Below are positions 16,065 through 24,931 of a DNA stretch of 64,000 nucleotides, piece by piece. The DNA is taken from the NCBI RefSeq assembly GCF_016938855.1, contig NZ_JAFHAP010000005.1, positions 62,001 through 126,000 on the forward strand. Direction: 5' to 3'. The number at the start of each line of letters is the position of its first letter. The first letter of the stretch is position 1. Below the pieces are notes generated by a model. The model did not search any database and had not been told where the DNA came from. It saw only the letters and a list, made by a program, of their open reading frames with translations. Made by a program: the position numbers and the translations under genes. This DNA is from Polycladomyces zharkentensis (lineage in GTDB: Bacteria; Bacillota; Bacilli; Thermoactinomycetales; JIR-001).

Positions 16065-17570
16065 TCAAAGGTCATACAGTTCCGTGTACTTTTTCGTCAA
16101 ATAGTCCATGTACGGCTCGATGGACAGCGGTTCACCCGTCACTCGCCGTACCAACTCGTCTGCCGTGTATTTTTTGCCGTGTTGGTAAATGTTTTCCTTC
16201 AACCATTGATGCAGCGTGCCGAATTCACCTCGGGCGATCTCTTCTTCGATGTGGGGATTCGCCCGTTTGGCGGCAGCGTAAAACTGTCCGCTTAAAATAT
16301 TGCCCAGCGTGTAACATTGGAATGCACCGCCGATCGTATCCGCATACCAATGAACATCCTGCATGACGCCCAAACTGTCTGTCTCCGGCACGATCCCCAA
16401 GTCGCTCCGGTATCGTTCGCGCCACGCTTCCGGCAAATCGCGGACGGCCAACTGTCCTTCCAGCATGGCCAGCTCCAGATCGAACCGCAGAATCACATGC
16501 AGGTTATAGGTGACTTCGTCGGCATCCGTTCGGATCAGCGAACGTTCCACCTTGTTGATGGCACGGTAAAATGTCTCTTCGTCCACGTGACCCAGCTGGG
16601 AAGGAAACACCTTCTGCAGACGCGGGTAAAAATGGCGCCAGAAGGGGCGGCTCCGGCCAACGATATTTTCCCACAGGCGGGACTGGCTTTCGTGAACACC
16701 GGAGGAGGTGCCGCTGGCCAAGGGCGTTCCTTCGTATTTTTCCGAGATGCCCAATTCATACATCGCGTGTCCGGCCTCGTGAATCGTGCTGAACAGGGCT
16801 TCGGTCAGGTCGTTTTCTTTCACGCGCGTGGTGATTCGCACATCTCCCAATGAAAATTTGGTCATGAAAGGGTGGGGCGATTTGTCTTGACGACCCCGAC
16901 GGAAATCAAATCCCAGCTGACGAATCACGAGTTCGCCGAATGCCAGTTGATCCCGCTCCGGAAAGTGTTGGCGGACGCAGGTGTCGTCGACGGACTCTTG
17001 CTCCGTGATCGCCTGTACGAGCGGGACGAGCCGTTCGCGGAGTTCCCCGAACAACGCTCGAATCTTCTTTGCTGTCATCCCTTCGTCCACATAATCGATC
17101 AGCGGGTCGGCGATGTGTTCGTAACCAGGGAAAAAGCTGGCCAGTTCCCGGCTGTACTCCAGCGTTTTTTCCAAATAGGGGCGGACCATGGAAAAGTCGT
17201 TGGCCGCTTTGGCCTTTACCCACACGTTGTACGTGGTGGCCGTGTGGTTGGAGAATTTGGCGATGAAAGAAGCGGGAACCTTGACGGCCCGTTCATATTC
17301 CCGACGGGCGACGCGAATCAGGCTGGCATCGTCGGAATCGGGAGGAAGGCTTTGCTCATACGGCTTCAAATCGTCCAACAACTGACCCAAACGGTCGTCG
17401 GTCAATTTTTCATGCGCCAATTGGTGCAACGTGGCGATCTGCCGTCCCCGCGCTTCGGCGCCTCCTTCGGGCATGTAGGTCGATTGATCCCATGACAGTA
17501 AGGCGGCCGCCGCATGCAGATCGTTGATCTCCGTCAACCTCTTTTTCAGTTCTTGCAAACGTGCGTCCAT
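16065..17570 (-). CDS. Metallocarboxypeptidase Taq, family M32
   Basis: This 501-residue cytoplasmic zinc enzyme removes C-terminal residues from peptides. The HEAGH motif (IHEAGHAMYELG) and the downstream HESQSRLWENIVGRS element carry the zinc ligands and catalytic Glu, and the C-terminal IGGAFQCYTLGNILSGQFYAAAKR region is typical of M32. The length equals the family norm of about 500. The ATG follows AAAGGAGAGAC. It is co-transcribed with the ASCH gene and divergent from the amidohydrolase gene. Confidence 0.95.
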   Translation of the reverse strand: MDARLQELKKRLTEINDLHAAAALLSWDQSTYMPEGGAEARGRQIATLHQLAHEKLTDDRLGQLLDDLKPYEQSLPPDSDDASLIRVARREYERAVKVPASFIAKFSNHTATTYNVWVKAKAANDFSMVRPYLEKTLEYSRELASFFPGYEHIADPLIDYVDEGMTAKKIRALFGELRERLVPLVQAITEQESVDDTCVRQHFPERDQLAFGELVIRQLGFDFRRGRQDKSPHPFMTKFSLGDVRITTRVKENDLTEALFSTIHEAGHAMYELGISEKYEGTPLASGTSSGVHESQSRLWENIVGRSRPFWRHFYPRLQKVFPSQLGHVDEETFYRAINKVERSLIRTDADEVTYNLHVILRFDLELAMLEGQLAVRDLPEAWRERYRSDLGIVPETDSLGVMQDVHWYADTIGGAFQCYTLGNILSGQFYAAAKRANPHIEEEIARGEFGTLHQWLKENIYQHGKKYTADELVRRVTGEPLSIEPYMDYLTKKYTELYDL

Positions 17571-17770
17571 TTTGTCTCTCCTTTTCTTTCTCGTGTCATG
17601 CAATCAGACCAAAATGTTACAATGATACGGGAAATGACAAAAGATTATGTATGGGATACGAAACCGTGACGGGAATCATTCCTGAATATACCCGCTACTC
17701 CTCATTTTAACATGAGATTGACAAGGTGAATATAACCGTTTGGACTCATCAGCGCAAGGGGGAGGGAGAA

Positions 17771-19375
17771 GTGGAAAAAACACTGTTTTTACATGGTCAT
17801 GTGATCACCATGGATGCGGGTCGGGAATCGGCGGAAGCTGTCTACGTGGAAAACGGGCGGATTGTGGATGTGGGAACCAGCCAAGATTTGCTGTTGCATT
17901 GGGGAAGAGCGGATGTGCGTTGCGTCGATTGGCAGGGGGCGACGGTATATCCCGGTTGGGTGGACAGCCATGTGCATCTGGCGGCGTACGGGATGCTGCG
18001 TCATCGGTTGGATCTGAGCGGAACGAGGAGCAAAGGGGAGATGCTTTGTCTGTTGCGTGAAATCGCGGCGCGCACACCCGCGGGGGAGTGGATCGTGGGA
18101 ATCAATTGGGATGAAAACAGATGGGTGGAAAAGGAAGTGCCGCATCGGGAGGAACTGGATACCGTTTCCTTGCGTCATCCCATTTTTTTGACCCGCATCT
18201 GTCATCATGCACATGTGGCCAACACAACTGCATTCCAAGTCGCAGGTGTGGGATTGGAGCCGGATGATCCGAAGGAAGGAAAGTACGGGCGGGATCTGAA
18301 CGGCAAGGTAAACGGGATGATCTATGAGAACGCGTCACGCCCGTTCTTCGCGGCCATACCGGAACCGACGGCCCAACAAAAGCGTGCCTATATCCGTGAG
18401 GCGGTGAAAGAAGCATTGGCCCTCGGGTTGACCGCGGCCCACACGGAAGATTTGCGCGTGATGGGCAGTGTGTGTGAACTGTTTCGGGAATATCGCGGTC
18501 TGGCTGAAGCGGGGATATGGTTCCGGTCGCATCATTTGCTTTATCATCCTCACCTGGATGAAGCGGTGGAACTGGGGCTTCGAGCAGGGACGGGGGATGA
18601 ATGGACCGACGTGGGCGCGGTCAAACTCTTCGCCGATGGTGCGATCGGAGCACGGACTGCCTGGTTGTCGGAACCATATGCGGATGCGCCGGAGACCGCA
18701 GGCGCACCGGTTCATTCGGATGCCGAATTGGCGGAATGGGTGAGCCGGGCACGCGAAGCCGGTTTTCCCGTCGCCGTTCATGCGATTGGAGACAGGGCGG
18801 TCGAACAGGCGCTCGATACTTGGAAGCGGCATCCCTCCCCGGGGGAAACGCGATATCGGGATCGTTTGATCCACGTCCAGGTGTTACGGCCCGACTTGTT
18901 GGCGCGCATGAGCGGATTGCTGATCGTGGCGGACATCCAACCCCGGTTTGTGGCCAGCGATTTTCCCTGGGTGCGGGAGCGTTTGGGAGCGGAACGCCTC
19001 TCGTATGCCTATGCGTGGAAGTCTCTGCTCCATTCGGGCGTGGTGTGTGCCGGAGGGAGCGATGCACCGATCGAACCCTTGAATCCGTTGCTGGGCATCC
19101 ACGCCGCGGTCACCCGTCGTCATCCGGAGGAGACTGCACACCCGGGGTACGGACCCGAACAAAGACTCACCGTAACGGAAGCGTTGCGTCTGTGGACGGT
19201 GGGAAGCGCGTTTGCCGAAGGAAAAGAAAGGGAACGAGGGTCGGTCAAACCGGGGAAATGGGCCGATTTTACCGTGTTGGACCGTACACTTTCCGACGCG
19301 GAACCGGATGAGATCCTGAAGGCGCGGGTGGTCATGACCGTGGTAAACGGAAAGGTGGCATACCGGGCGGAATAG
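17771..19375 (+). CDS. YtcJ-like metal-dependent amidohydrolase
   Basis: This 534-residue amidohydrolase has the N-terminal beta-sandwich piece (LHGHVITMDAGRE), the metal motif WVDSHVHLAAYG, a TIM-barrel core with HHLLYHP, VKLFADGAIGARTAW and VAVHAIGDRAVEQAL, and the C-terminal PGKWADFTVLDRTL beta piece. Enzymes of this type hydrolyse amide or formamide bonds; the exact substrate is unknown. GTG at 17771 is chosen because AGGGGGAGGGAG precedes it; the in-frame upstream ATG has no ribosome site. Confidence 0.87.
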   Translation: MEKTLFLHGHVITMDAGRESAEAVYVENGRIVDVGTSQDLLLHWGRADVRCVDWQGATVYPGWVDSHVHLAAYGMLRHRLDLSGTRSKGEMLCLLREIAARTPAGEWIVGINWDENRWVEKEVPHREELDTVSLRHPIFLTRICHHAHVANTTAFQVAGVGLEPDDPKEGKYGRDLNGKVNGMIYENASRPFFAAIPEPTAQQKRAYIREAVKEALALGLTAAHTEDLRVMGSVCELFREYRGLAEAGIWFRSHHLLYHPHLDEAVELGLRAGTGDEWTDVGAVKLFADGAIGARTAWLSEPYADAPETAGAPVHSDAELAEWVSRAREAGFPVAVHAIGDRAVEQALDTWKRHPSPGETRYRDRLIHVQVLRPDLLARMSGLLIVADIQPRFVASDFPWVRERLGAERLSYAYAWKSLLHSGVVCAGGSDAPIEPLNPLLGIHAAVTRRHPEETAHPGYGPEQRLTVTEALRLWTVGSAFAEGKERERGSVKPGKWADFTVLDRTLSDAEPDEILKARVVMTVVNGKVAYRAE

Positions 19376-19477
19376 GGATGCATGGTGGCAAAGCGTGAGA
19401 TTGCTGACAAAGTGGTCTGCCATTGTGTTTTTGCGTGAGCCGTTTTCCTTTGGCAAGATCAAAGGCCGATCGTGGGA

Positions 19478-19585
19478 AAAGGCCACCCTTTGGAGGAACA
19501 GGTCCGATTTTCCCGTGAAGCGACTTGGCCGTCGCTACGGAGCGGAGACGGGAAAACGGAACCCGCAGACTTCGTCCACAACCTG
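19478..19585. repeat. Repeat family B copy 1 (REP/BIME-like palindrome)
   Basis: GGTCCGATTTTCCCGT (19501-19516) pairs with ACGGGAAAACGGAACC (19548-19563), followed by CCGCAGACTTCGTCCACAA. This is the reverse-complement arrangement of the copies at 37186, 53636 and 57029. It occupies the gap between the amidohydrolase and cwlJ. Confidence 0.6.
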
Positions 19586-19636
19586 AATTGTTCTTTTTGC
19601 CCCCGCCTTCACATAGAATAGCCGCGAGGTGATTCC

Positions 19637-20056
19637 ATGCCGGTTCGAGCCACCAGTGAAGAAGTGAAATTGTTGGCGCGTTTGATGCGGGCGGAGGCGG
19701 AAGGGGATGGTCAGATGGCGATGTTGTTGGTCGGCAACGTCGGGGTCAACAGGGTGGTTGGCGATTGTCTGGATTTTGAGGGGCTCCGGTCGATCAGGGC
19801 GATGGTGTTCCAATCGCCCGGCGGGTTTGAAGCCGTGCAGAGGCCGTACTTCTATCAAGCGGCAAGAAGTCGTGACATTCGTCTGGCTCGCAGGGTCATC
19901 CGGGGCGAGCGATACGATCCGGCTTCCAATGCGCTGTGGTTTTTCAAACCGGTCGGTCCATGTCCCCCGCGATGGTTCAACCAGCCCCATAGCGGGAGGT
20001 ACAAAAGTCATTGCTTTTACATCCCCTTACCCGCATCGTGTCCGGATGTATATTGA
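19637..20056 (+). CDS. cwlJ: Spore cortex-lytic cell wall hydrolase CwlJ
   Basis: This 139-residue SleB-fold enzyme degrades cortex peptidoglycan during germination, notably in response to Ca-dipicolinate. The fold features are LLARLMRAEAEGDGQMAMLLVGNVGVNRV (catalytic Glu in RAEAEGD), FQSPGGFEAVQ, ALWFFKP and the C-terminal WFNQPHSGRYKSHCFY. There is no signal peptide, as expected for coat-deposited CwlJ. It is followed 17 bases later by gerQ, the coat protein needed for CwlJ localisation, so the pair is a functional operon, presumably under mother-cell sigma E. Confidence 0.93.
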   Translation: MPVRATSEEVKLLARLMRAEAEGDGQMAMLLVGNVGVNRVVGDCLDFEGLRSIRAMVFQSPGGFEAVQRPYFYQAARSRDIRLARRVIRGERYDPASNALWFFKPVGPCPPRWFNQPHSGRYKSHCFYIPLPASCPDVY

Positions 20057-20073
20057 GAAAAGGAGGAGCACAG

Positions 20074-20400
20074 GTGTATTGGCCTTATTACTATCCACAC
20101 GGAAACGGTTCCCTGTCGGTTCAAGGATGGGATGACGCGTCGGTAACACAGCAAAGACGGCGTGTGTATTCGGAAGACCTGCTCCACCGCAACATCGGGA
20201 AAACAGTGACGGTGTATCTTACTTTTGAAAACAATCCCCAGTGGCCTGCGAAAAAAACCACCGGCACGCTGCGCGGCGTCGGCAGGGATTTCATCGTGGT
20301 TCGCGACAGGCAAACCGGCAAGGATCACATGTTTCTCAACATCAATATCGATTATGTGGTGTTTGATGATCGGCCCGCCGCTTTGGCCGGTGAATCTTAA
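20074..20400 (+). CDS. gerQ: Spore coat protein GerQ (short form)
   Basis: The 108-residue product has the conserved GerQ core: YSEDLLHRNIGKTVTVYLTFENNP, then GTLRGVGRDFIVVRDRQTGKDHMFLNINIDYVVFD. GerQ is needed for CwlJ to reach the spore coat. Bacillus subtilis GerQ is about 180 residues with a long Gln/Lys-rich head that is cross-linked; here that head is reduced to a WPYYYPHGNGSLS stretch. GTG at 20074 follows AAAAGGAGGAG. The frame continues upstream inside cwlJ but without a ribosome site. Confidence 0.9.
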   Translation: MYWPYYYPHGNGSLSVQGWDDASVTQQRRRVYSEDLLHRNIGKTVTVYLTFENNPQWPAKKTTGTLRGVGRDFIVVRDRQTGKDHMFLNINIDYVVFDDRPAALAGES

Positions 20401-20454
20401 ACGGCAAAAAAGCCGGCCCGATCAACAGGTGGAGCCGACTTGGATGAAGCGGTG

Positions 20455-20493
20455 TCCGTTTCCGGTACTGCCAGGGGAAACGGATTTTTTTTT
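20455..20493 (+). terminator. cwlJ-gerQ terminator
   Basis: TCCGTTTCC (20455-20463) pairs with GGAAACGGA (20476-20484) and nine T follow. The convergent ytoQ ends at 20496. Confidence 0.9.
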
Positions 20494-20495
20494 GC

Positions 20496-20936
20496 TTACT
20501 CCAAAACGTAAGCCAGTGCATCCAACGCTTGGTCTACTGTTTCCACGGTCACTTGCGCCCTTTGGGACAGCTCTTTCAACGGATGATGCAGGCTTTCGGG
20601 GCGAACCAAAATGAGCGGTTTTCCCATCTGGATGGCCATGGCCGCGTCCATCGCCGTGTTCCATTGCCGGTATTTCTCACCAAACAGCGCAATCACCACA
20701 TCCGCTTTCTGCATCCAGATTCGTGTCCGCAGATTGTTCAGTTCGGACGCAGCATGATCGCGGTATACCGCGTTGGGCTGTTTTCCTTTGATGAGTTCGC
20801 CGATCGCGTCTGAGCGGTCATGATCTTCCTGCGGCCCTTTAAAGATGATCGGCAGGCCGCGCTCTTCCGCTTTTTTTCGCAATTGTTCGCGCCAATCGTC
20901 ATGAATTTGCCCCGCGAGATAAACCAGCAGTTCCAA
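20496..20936 (-). CDS. ytoQ: YtoQ family protein (nucleoside 2-deoxyribosyltransferase-like)
   Basis: This 146-residue protein matches the YtoQ family: an N-terminal VYLAGQIHDDWREQL strand-helix, GPQEDHDRSDAIG, KADVVIALFGEKYRQWNTAMDAA and MGKPLILVRPESLHHPLKELS. The fold is related to nucleoside 2-deoxyribosyltransferases, but the catalytic activity of YtoQ is not established. The TTG start at 20936 follows AAGGAGGAG. It is convergent with gerQ. About 250 bases upstream (20940-21190) hold nothing I can name. Confidence 0.85.
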   Translation of the reverse strand: MELLVYLAGQIHDDWREQLRKKAEERGLPIIFKGPQEDHDRSDAIGELIKGKQPNAVYRDHAASELNNLRTRIWMQKADVVIALFGEKYRQWNTAMDAAMAIQMGKPLILVRPESLHHPLKELSQRAQVTVETVDQALDALAYVLE

Positions 20937-21198
20937 TTTCCATCTCCTCCTTTTGAGGTCGTGTCTTGATTCCTATCGTGTGCATCGCTTCCCCTGTGCC
21001 CAGCAAATCAAGGCGATTTGAAACTGTGGGCGCAGCATGCGGCCCACCTGATGATGGCCGGACACACCCATGATGCCTTGGGGCAGATCCTCTTCCATTG
21101 TATCAAAAAGCGACAAACATGCAGTGGACGGCTTCGGTGCGCTTGGGGTTTTCTCACAGATAGGCAGTTCCTATTAAAAAAATTTTTTTGAAAACGGG

Positions 21199-21227
21199 TT
21201 GACAATAGCGACAAATCGGAGTATCAT
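21199..21227 (+). promoter_or_regulatory. Promoter of the sulfate assimilation operon
   Basis: TTGACA (21199-21204) and TATCAT (21222-21227) are separated by 17 bases and precede the SAM riboswitch. Confidence 0.75.
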
Positions 21228-21291
21228 GACAACAAATCAGTTTAGTTTACTAATCTGAGTGGTTAACTCGGTTTTGGCAATATACCTGCTT

Positions 21292-21408
21292 TCCCATCCA
21301 GAGAGGTGGAGGGACTCGGCCCTGTGAAGCCTCGGCAACCAGTTTCGACCCTCGGGGCGGAACCCGGTGCCAATTCCGGAGAGAACCGCGGGTTCTCGAA
21401 GATGGGGA
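21292..21408 (+). promoter_or_regulatory. SAM-I riboswitch of the sulfate assimilation operon
   Basis: P1 is formed by TCCCATC (21292-21298) and GATGGGGA (21401-21408). Core blocks AGAGAGGTGGAGGGACT, TGTGAAGCCTCGGCAACC and CGGTGCCAATTCCGG are present. High SAM would stabilise the terminator at 21437-21469 and shut off the five downstream genes. Confidence 0.95.
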
Positions 21409-21436
21409 GAAAAAAGGCGTTATCGAGAAAAAACCG

Positions 21437-21469
21437 CCCCTTTTCTCCCGTCGGGAAAAGGGGTTTTTT
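21437..21469 (+). terminator. Regulated terminator of the second SAM riboswitch
   Basis: CCCCTTTTC (21437-21445) and GAAAAGGGG (21455-21463) form the stem, followed by six T. The AGAAAAAACC segment just upstream could act as antiterminator partner. Confidence 0.9.
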
Positions 21470-21488
21470 CATCAAAGGGGGAGCGATC

Positions 21489-23117
21489 ATGGCGCAACAG
21501 CAACAATGGAAATGGGCGAAAGATATCGATCGTCTGAACGAAGTGGAAAAACTGAAACTGGAAAAAGACGGTTTGGATGTCATTCCCGATATCGAGAAAT
21601 ACGCCCAAACCGGGTTTGAGTCAATACCCGAAGAGGAATTTGCCCGCTTCAAATGGGCGGGATTGTACCTGCAACGACCCAAATCTGACGGTTATTTCAT
21701 GATGCGGGTGCGGATTCCGACGGGCGTGCTGAACTCTCGGCAAGTGCGCGTGCTGGCCGAAGTTGCCCGCGATTACGGCCGGGGTCTCATCGATGTGACC
21801 ACACGGCAGGCGGTGCAGTATCACTGGCTTCGGATTGAGAATATCCCGGATATTTTCCGCCGGTTGAACGAAGTGGGTTTGTACTCTTACGAGGCATGTG
21901 GAGACTGTCCGCGCAATATTGTCGGTAACCCGTTGGCGGGAATCGATCCGTATGAGCTGATCGATACGCGTCCGATCGTTTCCGAACTGGAGAAGACTTT
22001 CTTGCTGAACAAGGAATTTTCCAATTTGCCCAGGAAATACAAAATTTCCGTATCCGCCAACATTCACAATGCGGGGCACGCACAAATCAACGATGTCGCC
22101 TTCACGCCTGCGATCAAGGAGATCGACGGAGAACGGGTAGTCGGATTCCACGTGTGGGTGGGCGGCGGATTGTCCAACCGGCCGCATCTGGCGCAGCAGT
22201 TGGATCTGTTTGTGCGCCCGGAACAAGTGGTGGATGTGGCGGTCGGAATCACCAAAGTGTTCCGGGATTACGGTTACCGTGAAAAACGGCATCGTGCCCG
22301 TCTGAAGTTCCTGGTTGCCGACTGGGGACCGGAGAAATTTTTGCAAGTGTTGACCGAACTGATCGGCCCTTATCCCTCCCGCGGGGAAGATCAGTTGAAG
22401 GAGTGGAACGGCGGGTATTTCACGGGTGTGCATCCGCAAAAACAGGAAGGGCTTTGCTACGTGGGACTCAATATTCCCGTCGGCCGGACGTCCGCAGAAG
22501 AGTTTTTCCAACTGGCCGATCTTGCGGACAAATACGGCTCGGGTTCCGTGCGCACGGTAAACACGCAAAACGTGATCATCCCCGACGTACCGCGGGACCG
22601 GGTGGACGATCTGTTGAAAGAACCGTTGCTGGAGCGGCTGACACCCTATCCGAAAACATTTGTCGGACATGCCGTTTCCTGCACCGGTAACGAATTCTGC
22701 AACTTGGCGTTGACCGAAACCAAGAAGTTGATGCACCGGACGGTGGAGTATCTGGATTCCCGCATTGACCTCGACGTGCCGATCCGCCTGCATGTGAACG
22801 GTTGTCCCAACTCCTGCGGCCAGCAACAAATCGCCGATATCGGGCTGTTGGGCGGCAAACTGAAAACTTCGGCAGGCATGGTGGAGGCATACACCGTGTC
22901 GGTTGGCGGACATCTGAACGGGAAAGGCCGTTTCAACACCCAGCTCAAGGGGCGTGTGGAAGCAAATGATGTTCCGCGCGTGTTGGAATCGTTGGTGCTC
23001 TTTTACAAAAATGAACGGCAACCCGGTGAATCGTTTTCCGAATTCGTGGACCGCGTAGGGGTGGCCGCATTCCAGGAGCGACTGGACGAAGCACTGGCCA
23101 AGGCGGGAACGCAATGA
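21489..23117 (+). CDS. Ferredoxin-type sulfite/nitrite reductase
   Basis: This 542-residue protein reduces sulfite (or nitrite) with six electrons on a siroheme coupled to a 4Fe-4S cluster. Cluster ligands are visible as CTGNEFC and CPNSC. The two pseudo-repeats each start with a FMMRVRIPTGVL-like ferrite-binding half (VRIPTG and GLCYVGLNIPVGR). Context with cysH and sat under a SAM riboswitch argues for sulfite rather than nitrite. The ATG at 21489 follows AAAGGGGGAG and lies after the riboswitch terminator; the longer in-frame extension into the leader is rejected. Confidence 0.92.
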   Translation: MAQQQQWKWAKDIDRLNEVEKLKLEKDGLDVIPDIEKYAQTGFESIPEEEFARFKWAGLYLQRPKSDGYFMMRVRIPTGVLNSRQVRVLAEVARDYGRGLIDVTTRQAVQYHWLRIENIPDIFRRLNEVGLYSYEACGDCPRNIVGNPLAGIDPYELIDTRPIVSELEKTFLLNKEFSNLPRKYKISVSANIHNAGHAQINDVAFTPAIKEIDGERVVGFHVWVGGGLSNRPHLAQQLDLFVRPEQVVDVAVGITKVFRDYGYREKRHRARLKFLVADWGPEKFLQVLTELIGPYPSRGEDQLKEWNGGYFTGVHPQKQEGLCYVGLNIPVGRTSAEEFFQLADLADKYGSGSVRTVNTQNVIIPDVPRDRVDDLLKEPLLERLTPYPKTFVGHAVSCTGNEFCNLALTETKKLMHRTVEYLDSRIDLDVPIRLHVNGCPNSCGQQQIADIGLLGGKLKTSAGMVEAYTVSVGGHLNGKGRFNTQLKGRVEANDVPRVLESLVLFYKNERQPGESFSEFVDRVGVAAFQERLDEALAKAGTQ

Positions 23118-23392
23118 GTGTTCATAAGACGAATCATCGGAAGGATCGTCAGGAACCCTCCCTGTTTCTGTACCGGTTGTCGGTTGTGACGGAAGAAGGG
23201 GAAACGCATACGATTGTGATCCTGGCGGAAGACGACGAAACGGCCTTTAGCACGGCGGAAAAAGAATGGGAACGTCATTTTCTCGTTCCACCCAAGGTGG
23301 CGGAATGGGCGTTGGAGGAAAAGCGCAGGGCAAAAACGGGGAGCGGATACGTTATCAGTGGAAATGTGTCGGAAAATGGGTTTGATGTGTGA
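23114..23392 (+). CDS. DUF3906 family small protein
   Basis: This 92-residue protein overlaps the sulfite reductase stop by four bases (ATGA), so it is translationally coupled. The centre LFLYRLSVVTEEGETHTIVILAEDDETAF and the ERHFLVPPKV segment match DUF3906, a family found in Bacilli near sulfur-assimilation genes. It is probably soluble with a beta-rich N-terminal half. No activity is known; coupling to the reductase suggests an accessory or electron-delivery role, which is inference. Confidence 0.8.
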   Translation: MSVHKTNHRKDRQEPSLFLYRLSVVTEEGETHTIVILAEDDETAFSTAEKEWERHFLVPPKVAEWALEEKRRAKTGSGYVISGNVSENGFDV

Positions 23393-23437
23393 CCAATTGC
23401 GTGCGGAATGAATATGCATTGTGCAGGAGGGAACATC

Positions 23438-24160
23438 ATGGGCAATCAAACTGTACAGACGGAAGAGAAAGTATGGTCACCGGAAGCGTGCAAAGCGGCG
23501 GCTGAGGAATTACGGAATGCACATCCTTCGGATATCCTGGCATGGGCTGTTCAGCAGTTCGGTCCGGCGGATTTGACGTTGGCGTGCAGCTTCGGTTATG
23601 AAGACGTGGCGCTCGTGGACATGTTGGTCAAATTGAACCCCGATGTCGACATTTTCTACTTGGACACCAGTCTCTTGTTCCGGGAAACCTATGAAACCCG
23701 GGATCGTCTGGCGGAGAAGTATCAAAAGGATTTCATCCGCGTTTCCACTGATCTTTCGCTGGAACAACAGGCGCGGGAATGGGGAGATCAGTTGTGGGCG
23801 CGCGATCCCAACCAGTGTTGTTATCTGCGGAAAGTGGCGCCGCTTGAAAAGCAGTTGAAATCCTACCGTGCGTGGATTACCGGCATCCGGCGGGAGCAGT
23901 CGCCCACGCGTGCCAACGCCGAAGTGGTGGAATGGGACGGCAAGTTCCAATTGGTCAAGATCAATCCGTTGGCCTTTTGGACTTCCGAGCAAGTGTGGTC
24001 ATACATCAAAGAAAACGAGGTGCCATACAATCCGCTTCATGACCGCCAATATCCCAGTATCGGCTGTGAACCTTGTACCCGACCGGTCAAACCGGGAGAA
24101 GATCCGCGAGCCGGTCGCTGGGCGGGATTCATGAAGACGGAGTGCGGATTGCATAAGTAA
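23438..24160 (+). CDS. cysH: Adenylyl-sulfate/PAPS reductase
   Basis: This 240-residue enzyme reduces activated sulfate to sulfite using thioredoxin. It has the LACSFGYEDVALVDM nucleotide loop, the conserved LDTSLLFRETYETRDRL segment, paired cysteines CCYLRK and CEPCTRP (4Fe-4S ligands of the APS-using type), and the catalytic C-terminal ECGLHK. The Cys-Cys pairs favour APS as substrate, which fits the absence of an APS kinase gene here. The start at 23438 follows GGAGGGAAC; the ATG 30 bases upstream lacks a ribosome site. Confidence 0.94.
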   Translation: MGNQTVQTEEKVWSPEACKAAAEELRNAHPSDILAWAVQQFGPADLTLACSFGYEDVALVDMLVKLNPDVDIFYLDTSLLFRETYETRDRLAEKYQKDFIRVSTDLSLEQQAREWGDQLWARDPNQCCYLRKVAPLEKQLKSYRAWITGIRREQSPTRANAEVVEWDGKFQLVKINPLAFWTSEQVWSYIKENEVPYNPLHDRQYPSIGCEPCTRPVKPGEDPRAGRWAGFMKTECGLHK

Positions 24161-24161
24161 A

Positions 24162-24917
24162 ATGTTGGAGATCGGTATTATTTTCACGGGTTTTTTGGTG
24201 GGCACGTTGGTGGGGCTGACAGGAATGGGCGGGGGGTTGCTCATGACCCCGCTCCTCATTTTGCTGTACGGCTTTTCGCCCACGATGGCCGTAGGAACGG
24301 ATTTGGTCTATTCCGCCGTGACCAAGGCGGTCGGTACGCTGCAGCACATCCGTCAAAGTACTTGGCACAAGCAGATGGTGTTTCAATTGTTGAAAGGAAG
24401 CGTGCCGGGTGGAATACTGGGGGTTTTGGTCATCCGCGTATTGGATCATTTCTCCCTTTCCGTGGAAAATGTGCTGGGTCATCTGTTGGGCATCACGTTT
24501 ATCTTGGTGTCACTGTCGATGGGCTGGCGGTTGATTCAAAAGCGCCGCCAGGACCGTACAATCCGCTCATTGTGGCGGATGCCGGTTGGCGTGATGGGAT
24601 TTGTGGGCGGTTTTCTCGTCGGCCTGACATCCGTGGGAAGCGGGTCGATGTTTATGGCCTTTTTGCTTGCCACGACAAGGCTTCCTGCTCCGATGATGGT
24701 GGGGACCGACGTGGTTCATGCTTTCTTTCTGACGCTGACCACGGGCGTTGTGCATGCATCTTTCGGTCATGTGGACTGGCCGTTTGTGATGTATCTGTTG
24801 ATCGGGTCCATCCCAGGCATTCTCATCGGCGGCCGGTTGACGCTGAAATTGCCCGATTTCGCGTTGCGGATCGGGTTGATCGTAGTGTTGTTTTTGACAG
24901 GTGTCAAGTTGGTATGA
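24162..24917 (+). CDS. TauE/SafE family permease
   Basis: This 251-residue membrane protein has about eight hydrophobic segments and two internal repeats, each with a glycine-rich loop ([19 protein letters not shown] and [20 protein letters not shown]). TauE/SafE proteins move sulfite, sulfonates or sulfate-like anions. Its position between cysH and sat, one base after the cysH stop, suggests it imports sulfate or exports excess sulfite for this pathway; direction cannot be told from sequence. Confidence 0.85.
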   Translation: MLEIGIIFTGFLVGTLVGLTGMGGGLLMTPLLILLYGFSPTMAVGTDLVYSAVTKAVGTLQHIRQSTWHKQMVFQLLKGSVPGGILGVLVIRVLDHFSLSVENVLGHLLGITFILVSLSMGWRLIQKRRQDRTIRSLWRMPVGVMGFVGGFLVGLTSVGSGSMFMAFLLATTRLPAPMMVGTDVVHAFFLTLTTGVVHASFGHVDWPFVMYLLIGSIPGILIGGRLTLKLPDFALRIGLIVVLFLTGVKLV

Positions 24918-24931
24918 GAGGAGTGGAAAAA

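Noticed and set aside
20976-21099. Small minus-strand frame upstream of ytoQ and a coding-like plus-strand stretch (WAQHAAHLMMAGHTHD)
   Set aside because: Neither has a ribosome site or a recognisable family, and the plus frame has no start. Reported only as unexplained sequence.
21621-23114. 497-codon open frame antisense to the sulfite reductase
   Set aside because: It is a shadow of a strongly conserved gene on the other strand; no ribosome site and no recognisable protein features.
24362-24931. Long N-terminal extension of sat through the TauE permease gene
   Set aside because: It overlaps a clear membrane protein in another frame; the ATG at 24932 has a proper ribosome site and matches the family length.
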